From Thiotrichaceae bacterium (GTDB taxonomy: Bacteria > Pseudomonadota > Gammaproteobacteria > Thiotrichales > Thiotrichaceae), in assembly GCA_027009095.1 (NCBI GenBank), contig JALVDG010000045.1:1-5133 (forward strand): 5,133 nucleotides of DNA, given 5' to 3'. The notes below the pieces were generated by a model. That model did not search any database and had not been told where the DNA came from. It worked only from the letters and a program-made list of their open reading frames with translations. Below, piece by piece: positions 1 through 5,133 of this stretch (positions within the stretch are counted from its first letter, which is position 1; each line of letters opens with the position of its first letter). The translations under genes were made by a program, and so were the position numbers.

Positions 1-162
1 CAGCATAATCGTTAACTGCTTAAGATACGCTCTATTTTGTTCGAGTTTAAGAAAAAAGGCGGACTTTATGAGTATAAATGGGGGCTTTTAACGCAGAAAT
101 AGAGTGAAAACTCAGTAGTGTAGTTTTAAGTATCCGCGTAAAATTAATCTAACCACTTAGCC
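1..162. other. Non-coding stretch, no gene recognised
   Basis: Stops interrupt all frames and no coding sequence, tRNA or rRNA is recognisable here. The only structure seen is a weak 6-bp inverted repeat, AAAACT at 107-112 and AGTTTT at 122-127, with a nine-base loop and no U-tract. In Pseudomonas-like genomes the genes before this protease are the ECF sigma factor and its anti-sigma regulators, but none of them reaches into this window. The stretch could be the tail of an intergenic region or decayed mobile DNA, and I cannot decide which. Confidence 0.5.
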
Positions 163-247
163 CCTGTTTTTTGATCTGCTTCGTTATTGCTTTGATCACA
201 TAGTCCATTATGCTCTCGTCGCAATGCCTCGTAATATCAAAAACAGG
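163..247. repeat. MITE-like or REP-like imperfect inverted repeat
   Basis: The ends are CCTGTTTTTTGAT (163-175) and ATCAAAAACAGG (236-247), reverse complements apart from one extra T in the left arm. Inside them ATTGC (186-190) pairs with GCAAT (221-225), and CATA/TATG near the centre can form the apex, giving a nested long hairpin of about 85 bases. The heptamer TTTGATC also occurs twice (170-176 and 191-197). There is no reading frame inside. The size, terminal inverted repeats and lack of coding content suit a miniature inverted-repeat element or a large intergenic palindromic repeat. Only one copy is visible here, so its repetitive nature is inferred. A large RNA hairpin is the alternative. 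Confidence 0.45.
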
Positions 248-309
248 ACACTAGATTTTGTTAAATGAGTTTTGCTTGGGTACTTGCATTGTTCTTTTGT
301 CATTTTTTG

Positions 310-323
310 TGGAAACGTTTCCA
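310..323. promoter_or_regulatory. Perfect 14-bp palindrome, possible LacI-family operator
   Basis: TGGAAACGTTTCCA is a perfect palindrome with a central CG. That is the form of operators bound by LacI/GalR-family repressors, and it fits the general TGnnAnCGnTnnCA pattern. It lies 188 bases before the protease start. An alternative reading is an ECF-type promoter: GGAAAC (311-316) followed after 15 bases by TCAAA (332-336) resembles the -35 and -10 of sigma-E/AlgU promoters, which often drive protease genes of this class, although the -35 is imperfect. A 7-bp inverted repeat, TACTCCA (325-331) and TGGAGTA (347-353), lies directly downstream. No target gene or regulator is visible, so the function is inferred from shape only. 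Confidence 0.4.
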
Positions 324-393
324 GTACTCCATCAAACCAAACTTGTTGGAGTAGCAAATCACAGTAATTAGCGTTAGTTAGCATTGAAAAATA

Positions 394-435
394 ATAGTTG
401 TCCGCTAGGAGTGTGATTTAATAAACTACAACTAT
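394..435. repeat. 8-bp inverted repeat in the protease leader
   Basis: ATAGTTGT (394-401) and ACAACTAT (428-435) are perfect reverse complements separated by 26 bases. The long spacer makes a stable RNA hairpin less likely than a two-site protein-binding arrangement, and an 8-bp match in AT-rich DNA may also be chance. It is recorded because it falls between the palindrome at 310-323 and the hairpins directly before the gene. Confidence 0.25.
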
Positions 436-455
436 CGATAAAAAAGAACCATAAA

Positions 456-477
456 ATTACAGTTTGGCTACTGTAAT
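456..477 (+). promoter_or_regulatory. 8-bp stem hairpin upstream of the protease gene
   Basis: ATTACAGT (456-463) and ACTGTAAT (470-477) are perfect reverse complements with a six-base loop TTGGCT. No T-run follows, so it does not look like an intrinsic terminator. It stands 35 bases before the start codon and immediately before the hairpin holding the ribosome binding site. It could be a 5' leader structure, or a protein-binding dyad if the promoter lies nearby. No convincing sigma-70 promoter was found around it. Confidence 0.35.
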
Positions 478-481
478 ATTA

Positions 482-510
482 TTGGAATAAATTCAGGGAG
501 AGTATTCCAG
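482..510 (+). promoter_or_regulatory. Hairpin displaying the Shine-Dalgarno of the protease gene
   Basis: TGGAATA (483-489) and TATTCCA (503-509) form a perfect 7-bp stem, extended by a U.G pair between 482 and 510. The 13-base loop contains the ribosome binding sequence AGGGAG (495-500), which ends 11 bases before the ATG. The stem closes two bases before the start codon, so folding would hinder ribosome access even though the Shine-Dalgarno is in the loop. The stem is short and AU-rich, hence easily melted. A temperature-sensitive or otherwise regulated translation switch is possible for a stress protease, but this is inference from the fold alone. Confidence 0.4.
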
Positions 511-511
511 C

Positions 512-1960
512 ATGAGTAGCACCTCTATAGTCAAATTATTGACTATACCATTACTATTTTTATCAACATTAACGCTTAATTCCGCAGAGTTACCTAGTTT
601 TACCCAACTGGTAAAAGATCATAGTGCCGCAGTGGTTAATATTAGTACGGAGAGAAACGAACAGATCAGACAGTCATCGTCACCCATGATGAATTCATCA
701 CCAGAAAATGCAAGTGGTAATGAAGTTATTGATGACTTAATGAAACGTTTTTTTGATTATGGTGAGAACTCTGAAGGGGGGCTTGATGATGGTAGTTCTT
801 TAGGTTCTGGTTTTATTATTTCTTCTGATGGATATGTCGTCACCAATTACCACGTCGTTGATGGTGCTGATAAAATTATCGTCAGGTTGAGTGATAGACG
901 AGAATTGCCAGCAAAATTAATTGGCTCTGATAGACGTAGTGATATTGCCTTATTAAAAATTGAAGGTTCAAATTTTCCTGCTTTAAAAACGGGTAGTTCT
1001 AAAGAATTAGAAGTAGGAGAGTGGGTTATTGCAATAGGTTCACCGTTCGGCTTTGACCATAGCGTCACTGCAGGCATAGTGAGTGCTAAAGGTCGTAGTT
1101 TACCTGAAGAAAACTATGTTCCTTTTATTCAGACCGATGTCGCAATCAACCCAGGTAATTCAGGCGGTCCACTGTTTAATATGAAGGGTGAGGTTGTAGG
1201 TATTAACTCACAAATTTATAGTAAGTCAGGTAATTTTGTAGGGGTTTCGTTCGCGATACCTGTTGATGTTGTAAAAGACGTTGTTGCACAACTTAAAGCA
1301 ACGGGGCGCGTAAAAAGAGGTTGGCTGGGTGTTTTTGTTCAAGAGGTAACAGTCAGCCTAGCAAAATCTTTTGGCTTGGAACAGCCATCAGGTGCGTTGA
1401 TTGCAGAAGTCATGAAAGGAGGTCCCGCAGTAGGTGTACTGAAGCAAGGTGATATTATTCTTGAGTTTGATCATAAAAAAGTAAATACCGCTGCTGACTT
1501 GACAATTATAGTCGGTAGCTCTTCATTAGATGAAGATGTTGAGGTGAAAATTCGTAGGGATAGAAAGACAAAAGTAGTAAAACTTAGGCTACAAGAGCTA
1601 CCAACAGAGGTTGTAGAAAAAAAAGTTAAAACACCTCAGAGATTTTCTAAAACTAATACGATTATGGGAATGGAGTTAGGTGATTTAAGTGCTGAAGAGC
1701 GAAAATCACTACAAATAAAAAAAGGTGGAGTAATTGTTAAAGGGGTTGGCTCAGGTCGTGCGCATCGAGCAGGAATACAAGTAGACGATGTTATTAAAAC
1801 GTTCAATGGGCAAACAGTTCAAAATGTTAAACAATTAAGAGCTTTAGTGAATAGTTTGCCAGATGGGACTCCTATTGCGGCACTTATTATACGTGAAGGT
1901 TCGGCTCAATATGTAGCATTAATGGTTGAGCATTCTACACAAGGTGCTGTAAAGAAATAG
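512..1960 (+). CDS. mucD: Periplasmic serine protease/chaperone, Do family (MucD/DegP-like)
   Basis: This HtrA-family endopeptidase of 482 residues acts in the periplasm on misfolded envelope proteins. Residues 1-25 form a signal peptide: a short N-terminus with Lys8, a hydrophobic core, and likely cleavage after NSA. A Ser/Asn-rich loop follows (about 50-75), then the trypsin-like domain with the catalytic triad His114 (TNYHVV), Asp144 (SDIALLK) and Ser217 (GNSGGP). Two PDZ domains follow, at about 262-362 (beginning near RGWLGV) and about 385-475, as in DegP, DegQ and MucD. The length matches Pseudomonas MucD (about 474). The ATG at 512 is the only start that keeps the signal peptide, and AGGGAG precedes it. 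Position before lepA and lepB favours the name mucD over degP or degQ, which do not sit in this cluster in E. coli. In relatives, MucD dampens the AlgU/sigma-E envelope stress response. No sigma-factor or anti-sigma genes are visible upstream. Family and activity are secure, and the exact paralogue is less so. Confidence 0.95.
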   Translation: MSSTSIVKLLTIPLLFLSTLTLNSAELPSFTQLVKDHSAAVVNISTERNEQIRQSSSPMMNSSPENASGNEVIDDLMKRFFDYGENSEGGLDDGSSLGSGFIISSDGYVVTNYHVVDGADKIIVRLSDRRELPAKLIGSDRRSDIALLKIEGSNFPALKTGSSKELEVGEWVIAIGSPFGFDHSVTAGIVSAKGRSLPEENYVPFIQTDVAINPGNSGGPLFNMKGEVVGINSQIYSKSGNFVGVSFAIPVDVVKDVVAQLKATGRVKRGWLGVFVQEVTVSLAKSFGLEQPSGALIAEVMKGGPAVGVLKQGDIILEFDHKKVNTAADLTIIVGSSSLDEDVEVKIRRDRKTKVVKLRLQELPTEVVEKKVKTPQRFSKTNTIMGMELGDLSAEERKSLQIKKGGVIVKGVGSGRAHRAGIQVDDVIKTFNGQTVQNVKQLRALVNSLPDGTPIAALIIREGSAQYVALMVEHSTQGAVKK

Positions 1961-1984
1961 AATCCTTAAAATGTGATTAAAATA

Positions 1985-2263
1985 ATGTCCGATAAAAATA
2001 CGTTGATAGTGTATCATCGCGAAGGCTGTCATTTGTGCGAACAAATGGTAGATGCTCTGTTAACTCAGCAAAGCAAACATCAAGATATAAAATTTAATAT
2101 CAAGATCATTGATATTGACAGTGATCCTGAGTTAAAAGAAAAATATAATGTTGACGTTCCCGTTGTTATGTATCAAAAAGAAGTTATTTTTTATCACTTC
2201 TTTGACGATGAAGAATTTAAACGAATTTTGAAAACCATGAAATACCAAACTAATTATAGTTAG
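1985..2263 (+). CDS. Glutaredoxin-like thiol-disulfide protein (CxxC)
   Basis: This small soluble protein has 92 residues from the ATG at 1985. It has a thioredoxin-fold pattern: a first strand (TLIVYHREG), the redox pair Cys15-His-Leu-Cys18 at the start of a helix, a second strand around residues 38-44, and the cis-proline region VDVPVV with Pro59. The CHLC motif and size match the glutaredoxin-like family (DUF836 type) often encoded beside lepA in gammaproteobacteria. No signal peptide is seen, so it is presumably cytoplasmic. It may reduce disulfides or glutathione mixed disulfides, but no substrate can be named. The frame also opens at GTG 1973, four codons earlier. Neither start has a good Shine-Dalgarno, and ATG 1985 is chosen because the added residues MIKI are not needed by the fold. 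It begins 24 bases after the protease stop, so translation may depend on coupling. Confidence 0.8.
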   Translation: MSDKNTLIVYHREGCHLCEQMVDALLTQQSKHQDIKFNIKIIDIDSDPELKEKYNVDVPVVMYQKEVIFYHFFDDEEFKRILKTMKYQTNYS

Positions 2264-2279
2264 TTTCGTGGAAACTATA
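2247..2279 (+). promoter_or_regulatory. Competing hairpins between the glutaredoxin-like gene and lepA
   Basis: AAACTAA (2247-2253) pairs perfectly with TTAGTTT (2260-2266) over a six-base loop. The right arm overlaps TAGTTTC (2261-2267), which pairs perfectly with GAAACTA (2271-2277) over the loop GTG. TATAGTT (2255-2261) can also pair with AACTATA (2273-2279). The folds exclude one another and cover the stop codon at 2261-2263. No U-tract follows, so this is not an intrinsic terminator. It may affect mRNA processing or translation of lepA, or be a chance product of AT-rich sequence. Confidence 0.35.
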
Positions 2280-2292
2280 GTGATAAAAAAGA

Positions 2293-4095
2293 ATGGCTGA
2301 AGCGAATCAAAATATACGAAATTTTTCTATTATCGCACATATTGATCATGGCAAATCGACCCTGTCTGATCGTTTTATACAATATTGCGATGGTCTTACC
2401 GATAGAGAGATGGATGCCCAAGTGCTTGACTCAATGGATATTGAGCGCGAGCGCGGTATAACCATCAAAGCACAGAGTGTCTCTTTGGACTACAAAGCAC
2501 GGGATGGTGAAATTTATCACCTTAATTTTATTGATACCCCAGGTCACGTTGATTTTTCATACGAAGTATCACGCTCTTTATCTGCTTGCGAGGGTGCACT
2601 ATTAGTTGTAGATGCCTCCCAAGGTGTTGAAGCACAAAGTGTTGCGAATTGTTACACTGCAATTGATCTTAATCTAGAAGTGGTACCAGTGCTTAATAAA
2701 ATAGATCTGCCCGCAGCCGATGTAGACAGAGTTAGTACCGAAATTGAAGAAATTATCGGTATTGATGCCACCGATGCAGTACACGTTAGTGCAAAAACAG
2801 GAGTAGGGATTGAAGATCTTTTGGAGCAACTCGTTGAACGAATTCCGCCTCCTACAGGAGACCCAGAAGCACCACTTAAAGCCCTTATTATTGACTCATG
2901 GTTTGACACCTATCTTGGTGTAGTTTCTTTAGTACGAGTAATGGACGGTCAGATGCGCAAGCGTCAGAAATTCAAAGCCATGTCTACGGGGAATGAATTC
3001 CAAGTAGATCGTTTAGGTGTTTATACCCCCAAAAGTGAAGACAGAGAAACTTTAGAAATAGGCGAAGTTGGTTTTATTGTTGCCGGTGTAAAAGACATAA
3101 CATCGGTAAAAGTGGGGGATACTTTAACAGGTGTGAATAACCCGGCTAAAGAAGCATTAGATGGTTTTAAGGAAGTACAACCCCGAGTATTTGCAGGTAT
3201 TTTCCCTGTTAATGCAGAAGACTTTGAAAATTTTCGTGATGCGTTAGATAAGTTACATTTAAACGATGCATCACTGCACTTTGAGCCAGAAACATCCCAA
3301 GCACTAGGTTTTGGCTTTCGCTGTGGTTTCCTTGGTATGCTACACATGGAAATTATTCAAGAGCGACTAGAGCGTGAATATGACCTTAATTTAATTACAA
3401 CAGCCCCAACCGTTATTTATGAAGTAGTGGAAACTAACGGCAATATCAGCATGGTACATAATCCTTCTGAGTTGCCTGTTGTGAATAAAATAGAAGAAAT
3501 TCGTGAACCTATTATTCGTGGCACAGTCATGGTGCCTCAAGAATATGTCGGTAATGTTATATCGCTATGTATTGAAAAACGCGGTGTACAAAAACAAATG
3601 CAATATTTGGGCAACCAAGTGACTTTAAATTACGATTTACCACTTAGTGAAGTGGTACTTGACTTTTTTGATCGTCTAAAATCAGTCAGTCGTGGATACG
3701 CCTCGTTCGACTATGAGTTAGACCGCTTTGAACCTGCTCCATTGGTAAAAGTGGATATTCTTATTAATGGCGAAAAAGTGGATGCCTTATCAGTCATTGT
3801 GCACAAAGATTTTGCACAAAAAAGAGGGCGTGACCTCGTTGAAAAAATGCGTGAAATTATCCAGCGTCAAATGTTTGATGTCGCGATACAAGCAGCAATA
3901 GGTGGCAATATTATCGCGCGCTCGAATGTAAAAGCATTGCGTAAAAATGTTATTGCAAAATGTTATGGCGGAGATGTCTCACGTAAACGTAAGTTGCTCG
4001 AAAAGCAGAAAAAGGGTAAGAAACGCATGAAACAGGTAGGTAATGTGGAAATACCACAAGAAGCTTTTTTAGCGGTGTTAAAAATTGATAAGTAA
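2293..4095 (+). CDS. lepA: Elongation factor 4 (LepA), ribosome-dependent GTPase
   Basis: LepA is a translational GTPase that binds the ribosome. It was reported to back-translocate tRNAs and also to influence initiation and 30S biogenesis. The 600 residues equal the usual length (599 in E. coli). The G domain shows all motifs: G1 AHIDHGKST (15-23), G2 RGIT (54-57), G3 DTPGH (81-85) with the catalytic-type His85, G4 NKID (135-138) and G5 SAK (166-168). Domains II and III span about 190-370, and an EF-G-like domain V follows at about 400-480. The LepA-specific C-terminal domain begins near 485 and carries the Lys/Arg-rich segment 564-581 that contacts tRNA and rRNA, ending in the typical [13 protein letters not shown] domain IV is absent, as expected for LepA. 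The ATG start gives the standard N-terminus, but only an A-rich AAAAAAGA precedes it, so the Shine-Dalgarno is weak. No damage is seen. Confidence 0.98.
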   Translation: MAEANQNIRNFSIIAHIDHGKSTLSDRFIQYCDGLTDREMDAQVLDSMDIERERGITIKAQSVSLDYKARDGEIYHLNFIDTPGHVDFSYEVSRSLSACEGALLVVDASQGVEAQSVANCYTAIDLNLEVVPVLNKIDLPAADVDRVSTEIEEIIGIDATDAVHVSAKTGVGIEDLLEQLVERIPPPTGDPEAPLKALIIDSWFDTYLGVVSLVRVMDGQMRKRQKFKAMSTGNEFQVDRLGVYTPKSEDRETLEIGEVGFIVAGVKDITSVKVGDTLTGVNNPAKEALDGFKEVQPRVFAGIFPVNAEDFENFRDALDKLHLNDASLHFEPETSQALGFGFRCGFLGMLHMEIIQERLEREYDLNLITTAPTVIYEVVETNGNISMVHNPSELPVVNKIEEIREPIIRGTVMVPQEYVGNVISLCIEKRGVQKQMQYLGNQVTLNYDLPLSEVVLDFFDRLKSVSRGYASFDYELDRFEPAPLVKVDILINGEKVDALSVIVHKDFAQKRGRDLVEKMREIIQRQMFDVAIQAAIGGNIIARSNVKALRKNVIAKCYGGDVSRKRKLLEKQKKGKKRMKQVGNVEIPQEAFLAVLKIDK

Positions 4096-4133
4096 CTGGT
4101 CAGTGTATCGATTATTGGGCTGATAGAGTCACA

Positions 4134-4157
4134 ATGGAAAACAATAAAGGAATATAA
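4134..4157 (+). other. Seven-codon reading frame just before lepB
   Basis: ATG at 4134 opens a frame encoding MENNKGI and ending in TAA at 4155-4157, two bases before the TTG start of lepB. It contains the lepB Shine-Dalgarno AAAGGAA within its codons. Its own upstream sequence, ATAGAG, is only a weak ribosome binding site. If translated, the terminating ribosome would be placed at the lepB start and could couple translation. It may equally be an untranslated chance frame. Confidence 0.2.
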
Positions 4158-4159
4158 AA

Positions 4160-4951
4160 TTGGATATAAATTACGGTTTAGAGTTTTGGCTAGTTGCTAT
4201 TACAGCACTATCAGGCTTAATTATTTTGCTATATCGTTTGTTTGCACCAAAGAAATTATGGTCTTCAGATAATCCCCCTCTGTTATTAGATTATGCTCGT
4301 TCATTTTTTCCTGTTTTGCTTATCGTTATTATCCTGCGCTCGTTTGTTGCTGAGCCATTTCGTATTCCGTCAGGTTCAATGATACCGACGCTACAAATTG
4401 GTGATTTTATCCTTGTTCAGAAATATGCTTATGGCATTCGTTTACCTGTAACACATCAAAAAATATTTGATATTGCTGATCCAAAACGAGGGGATGTCAT
4501 GGTATTTCGTTACCCAAAAGATCCTAGTATTAACTATATAAAACGAGTGATTGGCTTACCTGGTGATCGTATTAGTTGGACAGCAGATAAGCATCTTATC
4601 GTTAATGACAAACAAGTAAATTATTCTGACCCTCAAGATACAGAGGTTGATACACCCTATGGAATAAGACCAGTACGAATCTATCAGGAAACATTGCCTA
4701 GCGAAGGTGGTGAAGTGAAGCATACAATACAGCTTTTTAACGGTATGTCTAAAACAACAGATGTTGTTGTTCCAGAAGATAGTTATTTTGTAATGGGAGA
4801 TAATCGTGATAATAGCAGTGATAGTCGCGTGTGGGGGTTTGTACCAAAAGAAAACATTGTTGGTAAGGCTATTTACATTTGGATGCATTGGAATTGGCTT
4901 GAAAATGGTGATGGTTTAAATACTTCACGCATTGGAATAAGTATAAAATAA
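4160..4951 (+). CDS. lepB: Signal peptidase I (leader peptidase)
   Basis: This membrane-bound serine protease cleaves signal peptides from Sec- and Tat-exported proteins on the periplasmic face. Its 263 residues make it shorter than E. coli LepB (324) and close to many other gammaproteobacterial forms. Two membrane segments, about 9-28 and 49-63, flank a short basic cytoplasmic loop. The catalytic region follows: box B PSGSMIPTL with nucleophile Ser73, box C GDFILVQKYAYG (81-92), box D with RGDVMVFRYPKDP and the general base Lys128 in YIKRVIGLPGD, and box E GDNRDNSSDSR (213-223). The Ser-Lys dyad is intact. The start is TTG at 4160, supported by AAGGAA (4147-4152) seven bases upstream. The next in-frame Met is residue 74, inside the active site, so a later ATG start is impossible. 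It follows lepA by 64 bases with no clear terminator and is probably co-transcribed with it, as the lep operon is elsewhere. Confidence 0.95.
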   Translation: MDINYGLEFWLVAITALSGLIILLYRLFAPKKLWSSDNPPLLLDYARSFFPVLLIVIILRSFVAEPFRIPSGSMIPTLQIGDFILVQKYAYGIRLPVTHQKIFDIADPKRGDVMVFRYPKDPSINYIKRVIGLPGDRISWTADKHLIVNDKQVNYSDPQDTEVDTPYGIRPVRIYQETLPSEGGEVKHTIQLFNGMSKTTDVVVPEDSYFVMGDNRDNSSDSRVWGFVPKENIVGKAIYIWMHWNWLENGDGLNTSRIGISIK

Positions 4952-5063
4952 GATGTGTCAAATTAGATGCTCTTAAAGTCAATAATATATTTCTCTAGAA
5001 TACTTATTTCATACATGCTTCGTAATTACTCAGTTAATAAAAAATGTCCTTAAGTTTAGCTTA

Positions 5064-5093
5064 ACCAAAGTTCTGCTACTGTAGAGTTTTGGT
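5064..5093 (+). promoter_or_regulatory. 12-pair RNA hairpin downstream of lepB
   Basis: Positions 5064-5075 (ACCAAAGTTCTG) pair with 5082-5093 (TAGAGTTTTGGT) around the loop CTACTG. Nine pairs are Watson-Crick and three are G.U, at 5070/5087, 5071/5086 and 5075/5082. The G.U pairs would become A.C mismatches on the other strand, so the fold favours + strand RNA. The following sequence is AT-rich with repeated ATT units but lacks a continuous T-run, so it is a poor intrinsic terminator. It may be a weak terminator after lepB or a leader structure of the next gene, which lies outside the window. Confidence 0.4.
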
Positions 5094-5117
5094 ATCCTGA
5101 GTTATTATTATTATAAA
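5090..5117 (+). promoter_or_regulatory. Candidate sigma-70 promoter for the next gene
   Basis: TTGGTA (5090-5095) and TATAAA (5112-5117) are separated by 16 bases and match four and five of six consensus positions. The -35 overlaps the right arm of the preceding hairpin. In such AT-rich DNA matches of this quality are common, and the downstream gene is not visible, so this is only a candidate. Confidence 0.2.
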
Positions 5118-5133
5118 AATAATTTAAAGTATT

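Noticed and set aside
107..127. AAAACT/AGTTTT inverted repeat considered as a terminator of an upstream gene
   Set aside because: The stem has only six AT-rich pairs with a nine-base loop and no T-run, and no upstream gene is visible.
384..412. TTGAAA (384-389) considered as the -35 of a sigma-70 promoter for the protease
   Set aside because: At 16-17 bases downstream there is only TAGGAG or AGGAGT, a poor -10, so no promoter is called.
467..475. GCTACTGTA occurs both before the protease (467-475) and after lepB (5075-5083)
   Set aside because: A shared 9-mer between two non-coding stretches of this size is within chance, and the flanking bases do not match.
847..1077. Open frame of 76 codons on the - strand inside the protease gene
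   Set aside because: It lies fully opposite the conserved catalytic domain of the protease, has no recognisable domain, and is explained by the codon pattern of the real gene.
2652..3347. Two open frames on the - strand (2652-2909 and 3021-3347) within lepA
   Set aside because: Both are antisense to the highly conserved LepA G domain and domains II-III, and their Ser/Thr-rich compositions are typical of antisense shadows.
4096..4159. Gap between lepA and lepB examined for a terminator
   Set aside because: Only four-base complementary stretches (TCAG/CTGA) are present and there is no T-run, so read-through is expected.
4556..4888. Open frame of 110 codons on the - strand within lepB
   Set aside because: It is antisense to the catalytic domain of signal peptidase I, shows no domain or signal, and its odd His/Ile/Cys-rich composition suits a shadow frame.
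1..5133. Search for a novel defence, mobile or biosynthetic system, CRISPR array, tRNA or rRNA
   Set aside because: All long coding sequence belongs to four familiar housekeeping families with intact motifs. No spaced direct repeats, RNA gene, transposase or unknown large frame is present.

Overview
The window is an ordinary chromosomal housekeeping segment, most likely from an AT-rich gammaproteobacterium. Four genes lie on the + strand in the order Do/MucD-type periplasmic serine protease, glutaredoxin-like small thiol-disulfide protein, elongation factor 4 (lepA) and signal peptidase I (lepB). MucD (or Do)-LepA-LepB clusters, some with a small glutaredoxin-family gene after the protease, are known from Pseudomonas, Xanthomonas and related gammaproteobacteria. 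This, together with the sequence style of LepA and LepB, is the basis for the placement. Genus cannot be decided from the sequence alone.

Layout. Bases 1-511 hold no credible gene. They carry a MITE-like imperfect inverted repeat (163-247), a perfect 14-bp palindrome with a central CG (310-323), and several short inverted repeats approaching the protease start. The last of these (482-510) places the Shine-Dalgarno sequence in a hairpin loop. The protease runs 512-1960, the glutaredoxin-like gene 1985-2263 (or 1973-2263 from a GTG), lepA 2293-4095 and lepB 4160-4951. Gaps between genes are 24, 29 and 64 bases with no convincing terminator, so the four are probably co-transcribed. Bases 4952-5133 are non-coding as far as visible and include a 12-pair hairpin with three G.U pairs (5064-5093).

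Shared theme. The protease degrades or refolds damaged periplasmic proteins. Signal peptidase I releases exported proteins from the membrane. LepA acts on ribosomes, probably in initiation or elongation quality under stress. The small CxxC protein would be a cytoplasmic redox factor. The cluster therefore links protein synthesis, export and envelope quality control. All catalytic residues expected for the protease, the GTPase and the peptidase are present, and no gene is visibly broken.

I do not see a new biological system here. The points most worth checking are regulatory: the hairpin around the protease ribosome binding site, the operator-like palindrome, the MITE-like repeat, the competing hairpins before lepA, and the TTG start of lepB directly after a seven-codon reading frame.
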